Notes: generated by a model from the letters alone, not told the origin. A stretch of DNA of 64,000 nt from Clostridia bacterium (GCA_017428385.1 JAFRQX010000010.1:170591-234590); one strand, 5' to 3'; shown: positions 52,363-60,861, numbered from the stretch's first letter. Translations and numbers: made by a program.

Positions 52363-52782
52363 ATGGATCTGAAAGAGATTGAGCACTTTGTAGGAAAACA
52401 GGATGTGAGCTTCGTCTGCTCCGTGGATGATGACGGTTTCCCGAACGTTAAGGCCATGCTGAAGCCCCGGAAATGGAACGGCCTGAAGGAGTTCTGGTTC
52501 TCCACCAACACCTCTTCCATGCGGGTCCGGCAGTACCAGGAGAACCCCAAAGCCAGCATCTACTTTTATCACAAGGGACTGATCCGCTATGAGGGCGTGA
52601 TGCTCAAGGGCACCATGGAGGTGCTTACGGACCAGGAGACAAAGGACATGATCTGGCGGAAAGGGGACAGCGTCTTCTACAAGAAGGGCGTGACCGATCC
52701 GGATTACTGTGTTCTGAAGTTCACCGCGGAAAGCGGAAGGTACTACAAGGACCTGAAGACAGAAAGCTTCAGTGTGGAGTAA
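52363..52782 (+). CDS. pyridoxamine 5'-phosphate oxidase-fold protein
   Basis: A 139-residue split-barrel flavin-binding protein of the PNPOx-like group: FVCSVDDDGFPNVKAML, FWFSTNTSSMRVRQYQENPK and ASIYFYHKG. It is likely an FMN- or F420-type reductase or heme-binding relative; true PdxH residues are not evident. The ATG at 52363 follows AAGGATCTGAACAG. It lies in the CDF operon. Confidence 0.85.
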   Translation: MDLKEIEHFVGKQDVSFVCSVDDDGFPNVKAMLKPRKWNGLKEFWFSTNTSSMRVRQYQENPKASIYFYHKGLIRYEGVMLKGTMEVLTDQETKDMIWRKGDSVFYKKGVTDPDYCVLKFTAESGRYYKDLKTESFSVE

Positions 52783-52803
52783 AACCGACAAAACGGAGAT
52801 CGT

Positions 52804-53706
52804 ATGAACAGGCAGATGGTGGCAGAACAGGTCAGGAAGACACTGACCATCCTGAGGGAAAAGAATCAGGATGGCAAACTGTCATATTTTGTTCGTAAAT
52901 ACATCAAACAGCTGAATAATCTGGAAGGTGCCGGAAAGGTTCATAACTACCTGAAAGGCACTACAAATACGTTTTACAAAAAAGCCAGACCTTCAGGGGA
53001 AAACCGTCTGATTGCCCTTGGCTGGGAAGCAAATGAGACGGAAAATTTGATGACTCTGTTTGTGACAGACAAGCAGAGCGTAATCAAAAAGATCAGGAAA
53101 GTACTGAAAGTGCTCCGGGAAAAGAATAAGGACGGAGCCTACACGGAGTATATCAGGAAATATGAAGCGCAGATAGACGAACTGGAGCATGCGGATTTCA
53201 TTCATAATCATATCCGCGGCATATATTATGAACTGTATCATAATCATACAGAGCTGTATGAGGGCGGGAGCGATCCGTTTCTGCATGAATTAGCCGATGC
53301 GGAGGACGCGCTGAATGTGTACCTGAATCTGCATCCGGAAGCAGGAAATGCATACGGTGAGGTTCCCGAAAAGGATCTGCGAACTATGCTGGTTACGGTG
53401 GATGGATCGAAAATACACAGCTATGAGGATTTCGTCAGCGTCATGCAGAAGGAACTGCAGTTTCCCCGGGACTGTGAGGGCATGGTGGATCGCTATCTGG
53501 ACTGGATCAGGGATCTGTCCTGGTTTGATTATGACCGCTATGTTTTCACCATACGGAATGCCCGGCAGATGCTACAGAACAACGAGCATGAAGCAAAAGA
53601 ATTAATAGAGGACTTTTACGAGATCATTATTCCGTACTGGGATTATCAATATAAGCATTGCGATGCCTGGGAAATACGGAAGGATATCATTCTGAACCTG
53701 GAATGA
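52804..53706 (+). CDS. barstar-domain protein with duplicated helical N-terminus
   Basis: A 300-residue protein. Residues 7-60 and 97-150 are two copies of a helical repeat (VRKTLTILREKNQDGKLSYF and IRKVLKVLREKNKDGAYTEY). Residues 195-290 resemble barstar (MLVTVDGSKIHSYEDFVSVM, MVDRYLDWIRDLSW). Barstar binds and blocks barnase-type RNases, so this may be an immunity protein, but no RNase is encoded nearby. AT content rises here compared with its neighbours. CGGAG precedes the ATG. Confidence 0.7.
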   Translation: MNRQMVAEQVRKTLTILREKNQDGKLSYFVRKYIKQLNNLEGAGKVHNYLKGTTNTFYKKARPSGENRLIALGWEANETENLMTLFVTDKQSVIKKIRKVLKVLREKNKDGAYTEYIRKYEAQIDELEHADFIHNHIRGIYYELYHNHTELYEGGSDPFLHELADAEDALNVYLNLHPEAGNAYGEVPEKDLRTMLVTVDGSKIHSYEDFVSVMQKELQFPRDCEGMVDRYLDWIRDLSWFDYDRYVFTIRNARQMLQNNEHEAKELIEDFYEIIIPYWDYQYKHCDAWEIRKDIILNLE

Positions 53707-53740
53707 CACAGAAACAGACCAGGCAGGACAGCAAAACGAA

Positions 53741-53768
53741 AAGAGCAGTGCCGCATAGCACTGCTCTT
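53741..53768. terminator. hairpin between convergent genes
   Basis: Perfect AAGAGCAGTGC / GCACTGCTCTT stem; T runs are weak on both sides. Confidence 0.55.
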
Positions 53769-53782
53769 GCTGTTTGGTGATT

Positions 53783-56233
53783 TTACTCCATGCAATCCGG
53801 AATGAAGACCGGGGTGGGTTCCGGGTCTGGTTGAGTGGCATTGGGATCTTTTTTCGGTGCAGGTCCAAGGGACCTGAAGGGCAGATCCAGCTTTTCTGCG
53901 TAGATCTGCGCTGTACTACCCTCATATCCGCAGAGGCGAGCATAGGGAGATTCGTCAATGATATTGAAATTGTAGTCCTCGTTGATTTTTGATTCGTCCA
54001 GGCGGAGGTTTGCGTCCGAATTCAGGATGACAACCTCCTTCAGGTTGGGACAGTCTGCAAAGGCAAACGCATCAATGCTCCGTACACTGGCCGGAACGGT
54101 GACGTTTTCCAGGGCATCTGCCCAGGTGAAGCACATCCAGCCAATGGATTCCACTCCCTCCGGGAACTCAATTGTTTTTATATATTGGTTATTCTGGAAC
54201 GCATAATGACCGATGATTCGGATGCCCTCGGCAAAGTCTTCTTTTCCCAGGACTTTCGTTTCCTTTGCACTGGGATAATAAAGCAAAGTGTTTGATAAGT
54301 CATATAAAACGCCATCGATGGACTGACAAGACGGGTGACCGGGGACAACGGTGATCTCTTTCAGGAAGTTCATGCTGGAGAAACCAAGACCGGAAGACAC
54401 TCTGTTCAGCGAAGCAGGAAGCTCAATCGATGTCAGTTTGGCTCCGTCGAAGGCAGAAACGTTGAAATCTGTTGTGCCTTCCGGAATTGAATATTGACCA
54501 CCGGCATTTTTCGCGTCCGGATAATACAGCAGGGTTTTCCTGTCGGCGCTGAAGAGTACGCCGTCTACGACAACGAAGTTTTTGTTGCCTTGAGCGACTT
54601 TGAACCGCTTGAGGGATGGAAGCAAATTGAAGGCCTGCGCTTCATCGATCCTTACAAGGGAAGCGGGCAGGGTGATGTCAGCAAGATTCGGACAATCGAA
54701 GAAGCAGTAGCACTGGATCTCTTTCAGGGTTTCAGGAAGGATGATCTTTTTCGCATCGCACCCGTCGAATGCCCATTCGCCCAGTACTTCGATGCCGTCT
54801 GGTATGACGACTGTTTCATCATGGCCGGTGTAACGGTACAGGGTTTTATCCTGTATTTCAAAAACTCCGGTTGTTTTCGTTTCAGGCTCGGCTGGGACGG
54901 GAACGTCCGCTTCTTCAGGCTCGGAGGGGAACGAATTATCTGCCTCTTCCACCTCATCGGTTATCATAAGATCATCTGTATCGGTGTGGAGCACGATTAT
55001 ATCGGGTTCCGGGATTTCGCTGTCCACAGAGGCCTGCGTACTGCTGTTATCGGCTGCAGTCAGCTTGACTGCCTCAGTGCCGGCGGCTTCTGTGTTGTTG
55101 TCCAGAACTTCAAAGTCAAGACCCCATCTGTCCGCATAAGAGCGCACAGTACTTTTTTCGGGTCCGCAGAGCACGAGGCCGCTCCTGGCTCTGGTGAAGA
55201 TGTCATCTCCGGTGTTATTGGAATCGGTATCCGGGAAGGTAACACTTGCACCCCGGAAGGTGACGCGCTCCAGTTTCTTGCAGTCGTTGAAGATATAGCC
55301 GGAGACATAGGATAAGGAAGACGGGAAAGTTACACTCCGCAGGGAGCGGGCGCCTTGGAAAGCCATCCAGTCAACGCTGAGAACACCGTCCGGGAATTCG
55401 ATTGACTTCAGGTTCTGGTTTCCCCGGAAGGCGAATGCACCGATACCGGTAATACCTTTGGGAAAGGAATCCTTATCCAGTTCAGATCCTTCTTTCCAGG
55501 CAGGATACAGCATCAGCGTTCCGGAACGGTCATATAATACGCCATCCGCTGAATAATAAAGAGGGTTGCCTTCAGCAACGGAGATCTTCAGCAAGCCGGA
55601 AATGCCGTCAAAGTCACCACCTCCGTTATACAGCGTGGTCAGGGTGGAGGGAAGCTCGATGGAGGTCAGCTCGGCGCTGGCAAAGGCAGTATATCCAAGT
55701 TCTTCCGTTCCCTCCGGAATGGCGTACCGGCCGCCATAGTTTTTCCCGGCCGGGTAATAAAGCAGCTTTTTTTCGTCGATGGTAAAAAGCACACCGTCTA
55801 CGGATTTATAGTACGGATTCCCTTCCGCTACGTTGATGGCCTGGAGTTTCCAGTTATTATAGAAAACCTGTGCCTGTGAAATCTTGTAGTCATGGGAGTC
55901 GTCACTGGAATATTCCAGAATCGTCAGGGAAGCGGGCAGGGTGATTTCCTCCAGTTCTGTGCAGTCAAAGAATGCATAGTTCTGGATTTCTTCCAGGGTT
56001 TCAGGCAGGATCACTTTAGTCACGGCGCTGCTGTCAAAAGCCCATTCGTTAATTACCGTGATCCCGTCCGGAACGGTGACTACACCGCCATTCCCTGTAT
56101 ATTTTACCAGGGTGGTTCCTTCAATTTCAAAATCGCTGTCTGCGCTTGCCGCGGATACAGCAAAACAGAGCATACATGCAAGCAGTATGCAGATGAACAA
56201 GGTAAAGTGTTTACATCCAGGCTGACGGTCCAT
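53783..56233 (-). CDS. large secreted leucine-rich-repeat protein (BspA/LRR_5 type)
   Basis: An 816-residue exported protein. The signal peptide runs to about residue 32 (AVSAASADS). Two similar LRR_5 blocks follow (about 35-370 and 445-790), each with units like IELPSTLTTL, LEEITLPASLT and IEFPDGVLSVDWMAFQGA. A Pro/Glu/Val-rich linker separates them (about 400-440, EPEEADVPVPAEPET). The internal duplication suggests tandem fusion of an ancestral LRR protein. BspA-type proteins mediate adhesion or surface binding. No cell-wall anchor motif is seen. Confidence 0.88.
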   Translation of the reverse strand: MDRQPGCKHFTLFICILLACMLCFAVSAASADSDFEIEGTTLVKYTGNGGVVTVPDGITVINEWAFDSSAVTKVILPETLEEIQNYAFFDCTELEEITLPASLTILEYSSDDSHDYKISQAQVFYNNWKLQAINVAEGNPYYKSVDGVLFTIDEKKLLYYPAGKNYGGRYAIPEGTEELGYTAFASAELTSIELPSTLTTLYNGGGDFDGISGLLKISVAEGNPLYYSADGVLYDRSGTLMLYPAWKEGSELDKDSFPKGITGIGAFAFRGNQNLKSIEFPDGVLSVDWMAFQGARSLRSVTFPSSLSYVSGYIFNDCKKLERVTFRGASVTFPDTDSNNTGDDIFTRARSGLVLCGPEKSTVRSYADRWGLDFEVLDNNTEAAGTEAVKLTAADNSSTQASVDSEIPEPDIIVLHTDTDDLMITDEVEEADNSFPSEPEEADVPVPAEPETKTTGVFEIQDKTLYRYTGHDETVVIPDGIEVLGEWAFDGCDAKKIILPETLKEIQCYCFFDCPNLADITLPASLVRIDEAQAFNLLPSLKRFKVAQGNKNFVVVDGVLFSADRKTLLYYPDAKNAGGQYSIPEGTTDFNVSAFDGAKLTSIELPASLNRVSSGLGFSSMNFLKEITVVPGHPSCQSIDGVLYDLSNTLLYYPSAKETKVLGKEDFAEGIRIIGHYAFQNNQYIKTIEFPEGVESIGWMCFTWADALENVTVPASVRSIDAFAFADCPNLKEVVILNSDANLRLDESKINEDYNFNIIDESPYARLCGYEGSTAQIYAEKLDLPFRSLGPAPKKDPNATQPDPEPTPVFIPDCME

Positions 56234-56320
56234 TCCGGCACATCCTTTCTGTGTTTCCTAAAGCCCTACATTATATATAGACGCAGAAAAATCCTTTTTT
56301 TGTTCACGTACGAAAAAAAG

Positions 56321-56375
56321 TTTACACCGTTGTTACATCACTGTGAAAACAAGGTAACAGCAGGCATGGTATATT
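56321..56375 (+). promoter_or_regulatory. TTTACACC(A/G)TTGTTAC element and promoter of the LRR gene
   Basis: TTTACACCGTTGTTAC (56321-56336) lies 33 nt upstream of a -10 TATATT (56370-56375), the same distance as at 23648. A shared GTGANNAC begins 7 nt after the element in both. No good -35 is present, which favours an activator. Confidence 0.6.
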
Positions 56376-56445
56376 CTCATCAGGAACAAGGCGGGCCGGT
56401 GCACAGCCCGCAGGCTAAACGAAAGGGAAAAGGGGTTTAACTGAA

Positions 56446-57501
56446 ATGAAGAAGTGTCTGAGCATGATCCTGGCGGTACTGCTGCTGTGCGGGGGAATCC
56501 TGAGCGGATCCCTGGCGGAAGGTGAGTTTGAATATACGGCCAAGGGAAAGAACGCGGAAATTACCGTGATTAACGGAACGGGCGAAATTGAGGTCCCGGC
56601 GGAACTGGACGGGAAAAAGGTTACATCCATAGGCATGTATGTTTTTAACGGAAACACCACTGTGAAGAAAGTGACTCTGCCGGAAGGCCTGCAGAAGATT
56701 GAACGCTCGGCTTTCGCCAACAATGATAAACTGAAGGAGCTTAATATTCCGGACAGCGTGACCTCCATTGGGAACGGAGCTTTCTCCTCCTGCTCCGCAC
56801 TGGAGACCGTTGAAATCTCTCCTTATCACAAAACCTACGGCATCTGCAACAAACAGCTGTTCCTGAAAAAGAACATGACCCTCCTCCGGTGCTATGGAAA
56901 TGAGAACGGCACCTGTGAAGTTTTCTGGGGCATCAAATCCATCGGGGAAGAAGCATTCAATGGCAGCAAAGTGCGCGCCGTTATCCTGCCGGATTCCGTG
57001 ACGGCAATCGGCGCCTGCGCCTTTATCAGCTGCGGAAACCTGAAGAATATCTTTATCCCCGACAGCGTGAAGTCCATCGGCATCCAGGCTTTCTGCTTCT
57101 GCGAATCCCTGGAGAGCATCTCAATTCCCGCCGGCGTGATCAGGATTGAACCCGGCATATTCAATTACTGCGGAAAGCTGACCGATATCCAGGTTGATCC
57201 TGCCAACAAAAAGTATGAGGCACAGGGCATGCTCCTGATCGATAAAACCAGGAAGACAGTCGTCAGCGCCACCAGCGCACTCAAGGGAACGGTTGAGATT
57301 CCGGACGGCATCAAGGAGATCGATAACAGCGCCTTCCAGGGATGCAGCGATGTAAAGGAAATGATCATTCCCGACAGCGTGAAGAAGATCGGCGTCGGCG
57401 CTTTCTCGAATTGTCCGACGCTGGTGGTCAAGGGCCATGCCGGTTCCGGTGCCCAGAAGTACTGTGAGCAGAACAATATCAGATTCGAAGTCATCGAATA
57501 A
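56446..57501 (+). CDS. secreted leucine-rich-repeat protein (LRR_5)
   Basis: A 351-residue exported protein: signal peptide MKKCLSMILAVLLLCGGI (cleaved near SLAEG), then about ten LRR_5 units such as VTLPEGLQKIERSAFANN and IIPDSVKKIGVGAFSNC. Its initiation region (AAAGGGAAAAGGGG, 10 nt, ATGAAGAA) is complementary in register to the small RNA at 61947-62082. Its promoter carries the TTTACACC element. It is paralogous to the next gene; they share nearly identical signal peptides. Confidence 0.9.
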   Translation: MKKCLSMILAVLLLCGGILSGSLAEGEFEYTAKGKNAEITVINGTGEIEVPAELDGKKVTSIGMYVFNGNTTVKKVTLPEGLQKIERSAFANNDKLKELNIPDSVTSIGNGAFSSCSALETVEISPYHKTYGICNKQLFLKKNMTLLRCYGNENGTCEVFWGIKSIGEEAFNGSKVRAVILPDSVTAIGACAFISCGNLKNIFIPDSVKSIGIQAFCFCESLESISIPAGVIRIEPGIFNYCGKLTDIQVDPANKKYEAQGMLLIDKTRKTVVSATSALKGTVEIPDGIKEIDNSAFQGCSDVKEMIIPDSVKKIGVGAFSNCPTLVVKGHAGSGAQKYCEQNNIRFEVIE

Positions 57502-57572
57502 TCATTTGACTAACATTAAAAGAAAGCCGGCCGGAATGAGACGGCAGGAAAAAGGAAAGGAAGTTTACTTCA

Positions 57573-58661
57573 ATGAAAAAGTGTCTGAGCATGATCCTGG
57601 CGGTACTGCTGCTGTGCGGAGGAATCATTGCATGTTCCATCGCGGAAGAGCAGGATCTGTATGAATATACGGTAAACGGTAAAAACGTGGTCATCACCGG
57701 TGTGAAAGATAAGGAGATCAAAAAGGCCGAGGTTCCGGCTGAAATTGACGGCAAAAAAGTGACCGCCATCGGGTCGTATGCCTTTGACAGCTGTACAGAA
57801 CTGAAGTCTGTGGTCCTTCCCGAAGGTCTGCAGAAGATTGAATACTGTGCGTTTTCAAACTGCGTGGAACTGGAATCTATCAATATTCCGGACAGCCTGA
57901 CAACCATTGGAGGCGAGGCGTTCGCGGCCTGCTTTAAGCTGGAAAACGTTGAGATTTCTCCTTATCATAAGGTCTTCGGGGTGAACAGTGACATCCTCTT
58001 CCGGAAAAAGGACATGACCCTGATCAAGTACCTGGGCCAGGTGGAAGAGGACGCACGGATCATTAAGAACGAATACGATGTATTCTGGGGCATGAAAACT
58101 ATCGCGAATGATGCATTCAATGCCAGCAAGCTGACGGCTATTAATCTGCCGGCAACAATCCAGGATATCGAAAGCTGTGCCTTTGTGTCCTGCTATTACC
58201 TGAAAGAAATGGTGATTCCCGAAGGCGTGAAGAGCCTTGGATCCCAGGTGTTCATGTATGATATCTCGCTGGAATCCGTTACTATCCCGTCTACTGTGAC
58301 GAAGATCGGCAACGGCATCTTCTGCTACTGCGAAAACCTGAAGGAAATCAACGTTTCTCCGAAGAATCGCAGCTTTGAGACGAAAGACCTGCTTCTGATT
58401 GAAAAGAAATCCCAGAAGATCATCAGCGTTTCTCCCGCCATTGAAGGCGCGTTCACCATCCCGGATGGTATCAAGGCCATTGACGGCGTTGCTTTCCAGG
58501 GCTGTAAGAAGATTACCGAACTGACCATTCCGGACAGTGTGAAGCAGATTGATTCCAGCGCTTTCTGGAACTGCGAACAGGTTATCATCAAGAGTCATGC
58601 AGGTTCGGTGGCCCAGAAGTTCTGCGAAGAGAACAACCTGAAGTTCGAAGTCATCGAATAA
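57573..58661 (+). CDS. secreted leucine-rich-repeat protein (LRR_5), paralogue
   Basis: A 362-residue paralogue of the preceding gene with the same signal peptide start (MKKCLSMILAVLLLCGGI) and LRR_5 units such as VVLPEGLQKIEYCAFSNC and LTIPDSVKQIDSSAFWNC. Both genes share a C-terminal KFCEENNLKFEVIE/QKYCEQNNIRFEVIE cap. The SD GGAAAGGAAG precedes the ATG. It arose by tandem duplication and is likely co-transcribed with the upstream copy. Confidence 0.9.
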   Translation: MKKCLSMILAVLLLCGGIIACSIAEEQDLYEYTVNGKNVVITGVKDKEIKKAEVPAEIDGKKVTAIGSYAFDSCTELKSVVLPEGLQKIEYCAFSNCVELESINIPDSLTTIGGEAFAACFKLENVEISPYHKVFGVNSDILFRKKDMTLIKYLGQVEEDARIIKNEYDVFWGMKTIANDAFNASKLTAINLPATIQDIESCAFVSCYYLKEMVIPEGVKSLGSQVFMYDISLESVTIPSTVTKIGNGIFCYCENLKEINVSPKNRSFETKDLLLIEKKSQKIISVSPAIEGAFTIPDGIKAIDGVAFQGCKKITELTIPDSVKQIDSSAFWNCEQVIIKSHAGSVAQKFCEENNLKFEVIE

Positions 58662-58697
58662 GCAATATCACAAAACAGAAAACAAAAATCAATAACA

Positions 58698-58846
58698 GTA
58701 AAAATCGAGCGGCACCGGAAACCGGTGCCGCTCTTTGTGGGGGAAGGGGATAGGGAAAAAGGGAAATGTATGAAGAAACATCCTGCCGAATTCCGCCGGC
58801 AGTATTGGGATAGGCTGGATCAGGGCCGGCCGTTGTCCCTGTTGAC
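58698..58846 (-). ncRNA. csRNA-like small RNA, copy 1
   Basis: A predicted minus-strand RNA of about 148 nt. From the 5' end: CAGGG..AACGGCCG..CCCTG hairpin, variable stem CTGCCGG/CCGGCAG-like, the conserved core GATGTTTCTTCATAC, the C/U-rich stretch UUCCCUUUUUCCCUAUCCCC, then terminator stem GAGCGGCACCGG / CCGGTGCCGCTC and TTTTT. The core is the complement of AUGAAGAAAC and the C/U tract the complement of an SD. No target for this copy found in the window. Confidence 0.72.
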
Positions 58847-58852
58847 AAGCAC

Positions 58853-58886
58853 AGTATATCCCGAGAACCTTAAGTGAAGCTTAAAG
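58853..58886 (-). promoter_or_regulatory. CiaR-box-like direct repeat and -10 of sRNA copy 1
   Basis: On the minus strand TTTAAG-CTTCA-CTTAAG (58885-58869), 10 nt, then TATACT (58858-58853). The 11-bp period and the absence of a -35 fit an OmpR/PhoB-type activator; sequence and spacing match the streptococcal CiaR box NTTAAG-N5-WTTAAG except for one base. Confidence 0.75.
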
Positions 58887-58936
58887 GTAAAAAGAAAAAC
58901 AAAAAGGGTCCTGGAAAAAACGGGAAACAGCAAACT

Positions 58937-59230
58937 TTAATGCGGTCCGGAGGTGCAGTAGGTGCGGATATCCACGGTGTAATCTGAAACCACCCAGCTT
59001 TTACTGCAGTAATCGCAGGTATCCGTTCCGGTTATCTTCCAGAACTCATGGATATGGGTATGCGGCCCATGATTATACTGACAGAACCCGCAGTAAACCG
59101 GAGCGTCCTTTTTTTGCCAATGTTCCCTGTAGGTACACTTCTTATGAGTACAGGCCAGCGCAGCAAAACATACTGATACAGCAGACAGTGCCAAGCCCGC
59201 AGCAAGGATAAACGCCAGCAGCTTTTTCAT
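58937..59230 (-). CDS. secreted Cys/His-rich microprotein 1
   Basis: A 97-residue exported protein with a signal peptide (MKKLLAFILAAGLALS.., cleaved near CFAAL). The mature part of about 72 residues has CTHKKC, CGFC, several His (HGPHTHIHEF) and CDYC, a likely zinc-ribbon-like fold. It is paralogous to the next three genes. Its SD-to-ATG region (AGGAGAATAA, 4 nt, ATG) matches, in register, the complement of the small RNA at 60622-60755. Confidence 0.8.
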   Translation of the reverse strand: MKKLLAFILAAGLALSAVSVCFAALACTHKKCTYREHWQKKDAPVYCGFCQYNHGPHTHIHEFWKITGTDTCDYCSKSWVVSDYTVDIRTYCTSGPH

Positions 59231-59342
59231 GGTATTATTCTCCTGTCAATGAAGAATTGGAATGATCCGCACCAGGCGAATCATTCCATAAAAACATTAT
59301 GAATTTGCTGTTGAGATGCTTCTTGTAAACAAATGGGGTGGT

Positions 59343-59693
59343 TTAGTTCATATAGGTTGTCTGTTCGTGGATCTTTTCACCGCAGACACCGCAAAGGTCA
59401 TATTCATAGAGCAGGTGCGGGGTGAGCCACTGAGTACGATGCTTCAGGTTGCAGTGATTCTGATAGGTTGTGGTGGTTTCCCAGTAGAGCGAATGGCAGC
59501 TTGAGCAGTAGATCTGCTTGGAGGTGACGATTTTGTGCTGACTGCTGCCTGCACTAGTAATGGTTTTCTGCGTATCAACGACTCCTGCGGAGTATTTTCC
59601 GCAGCGGCTGCAACGCATGTTTCCTGCAAAACACAGGCTGGCGACAGAAAGAACCAGGACCAGGACGAGACACAATGCGATAACCTTTTTCAT
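59343..59693 (-). CDS. secreted Cys-rich microprotein 2
   Basis: A 116-residue exported protein: signal peptide MKKVIALCLVLVLVLSVASL, then three CxxC pairs (CSRC, CSSC, CGVC), which could make a treble-clef or two zinc sites. AAGGAGG precedes the ATG. A hairpin GGAATGAT/ATCATTCC at 59259-59287 lies downstream. No family recognised. Confidence 0.8.
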   Translation of the reverse strand: MKKVIALCLVLVLVLSVASLCFAGNMRCSRCGKYSAGVVDTQKTITSAGSSQHKIVTSKQIYCSSCHSLYWETTTTYQNHCNLKHRTQWLTPHLLYEYDLCGVCGEKIHEQTTYMN

Positions 59694-59800
59694 GATACGA
59701 TCCTCCTTTTTTTTATCAGAACGATCCGTTGCAGACGGACCGTTTCTTACCGGGAAAGCAGACAGCAGTCAGAAAGCTGACAGTAGACAATCAGCTATTC

Positions 59801-60082
59801 TTAACGAGCGCACGGGCAGGTCACACTGAGGGTAACTGTTTTTGTCGTGGTATAGCTTTCGTGACAGTTCGGGCATGCATACACCGTGATGATATCCTTA
59901 CAGCTCTTAGTGTGCGCATGCCAGTTGGTGTTGTTCGCACACATTGTCCAGATGGGCGTGGTGTAATACTTCGTGGTCTGATAAACCATTGTGAAATAAT
60001 GGTTTGCGCACGCAGCCAAAGCCGTTACCGCAATGGAGCAGATCAGAACCAGAGCACAGATGAGAGCCACAGACTTTTTCAT
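59801..60082 (-). CDS. secreted Cys/His-rich microprotein 3
   Basis: A 93-residue exported protein: signal peptide MKKSVALICALVLICSIAVT ending near ALAAC. The mature chain has ACANHYF, CANN..WHAHTKSC, then YACPNCHESYT and a terminal CPC. It aligns over its whole length with microprotein 4 (AC-x-H, CPxC, YT, CPC). AAGGAGGGG precedes the ATG. Confidence 0.82.
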   Translation of the reverse strand: MKKSVALICALVLICSIAVTALAACANHYFTMVYQTTKYYTTPIWTMCANNTNWHAHTKSCKDIITVYACPNCHESYTTTKTVTLSVTCPCAR

Positions 60083-60171
60083 GGAATACCCCTCCTTAAA
60101 ATATAAATGATTTAACCCGGTTTGCAGGAAACCGGAAAAGAGACAACAATCAGAAAACAGTCAGCAAATAA

Positions 60172-60456
60172 TCAGGGCTGGCAAGGGCAGCTCTGGTTGA
60201 TAAACGTCTTGACGATCTTGGTATAAGTGTCACCGCACTTCGGGCAGTAGTACACATACACCTTATCTTCATAGTTCAGAAAATGAGGGTGGACATACTG
60301 GTTATACTCACAAGTCGTCATGCAGTAGGGAACGGAAGAAGTACCGGCAACGGTCTCGTGAACCAGGATATACGAATGAGTGCATGCAGCCAGGGCGACT
60401 GCCGCGATGGAACAAACCAGAACAGCTGCCAGAAGGAAAGCCAGGAACCTTTTCAT
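60172..60456 (-). CDS. secreted Cys/His-rich microprotein 4
   Basis: A 94-residue exported protein: signal peptide MKRFLAFLLAAVLVCSIAAV ending ALAAC, then THSY, CMTTC, VHPHF, YYCPKCGDTYT and a terminal CPC. It is a paralogue of microprotein 3. The ATG at 60456 follows GGGAGGG; the open frame extends 45 codons upstream without an SD. Confidence 0.82.
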   Translation of the reverse strand: MKRFLAFLLAAVLVCSIAAVALAACTHSYILVHETVAGTSSVPYCMTTCEYNQYVHPHFLNYEDKVYVYYCPKCGDTYTKIVKTFINQSCPCQP

Positions 60457-60621
60457 TAACAGACCCTCCCAATGAATTATTAAGTTATTGCCGACAACGC
60501 ACAGAGCATACACAAAAAAACACATCAAAACTACCCAACCTGCACAACTGGTCGGTTTATCTGCATCATTGGAAGAGAATTGATCAAACAAAATGAAAAA
60601 TTGCTCATTCTTTGTGATGGC

Positions 60622-60755
60622 ATAAAGAAAAGACAGCGTCGCAGCGCTGTCTGAAAGAGGAGAATAAGAGTATGAAGAAACATCCTCTGCCGGGGCCCTG
60701 GACCGGCAGGAAGATGGTATTCACTAGATCAGGGTCGGCCGTTTCCCCTGTGAAC
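60622..60755 (-). ncRNA. csRNA-like small RNA, copy 2
   Basis: A predicted minus-strand RNA of about 133 nt with the same plan as copy 1: CAGGG..AACGGCCG..CCCTG hairpin, variable CTGCCGGTCC..GGCAG stem, GATGTTTCTTCATAC, the C/U-rich CTCTTATTCTCCTCTTTC, terminator AGACAGCG / CGCTGTCT and TTTTCTTT. The unpaired part is complementary to AGGAGAATAA-4 nt-ATG, as found before microprotein 1. Confidence 0.74.
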
Positions 60756-60761
60756 AACTGT

Positions 60762-60794
60762 AATATAATGGGTGAACCTTAAATGAGTCTTAAC
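60762..60794 (-). promoter_or_regulatory. CiaR-box-like direct repeat and -10 of sRNA copy 2
   Basis: Minus strand GTTAAG-ACTCA-TTTAAG (60794-60778), 10 nt, TATATT (60767-60762). This fits NTTAAG-N5-WTTAAG without mismatch. Confidence 0.78.
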
Positions 60795-60816
60795 AAAACA
60801 ATACAAATTAAAAAAC

Positions 60817-60861
60817 GGGTTCAATTTGATCAAATCCCCCCAAAATGACCAAATTGAACCC
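60817..60861. repeat. 12-bp inverted repeat upstream of sRNA copy 2
   Basis: GGGTTCAATTTG (60817-60828) / CAAATTGAACCC (60850-60861). It includes the 13-mer TTCAATTTGATCA, found again at 62165-62177 upstream of sRNA copy 3. It may be a second regulatory site. Confidence 0.55.
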
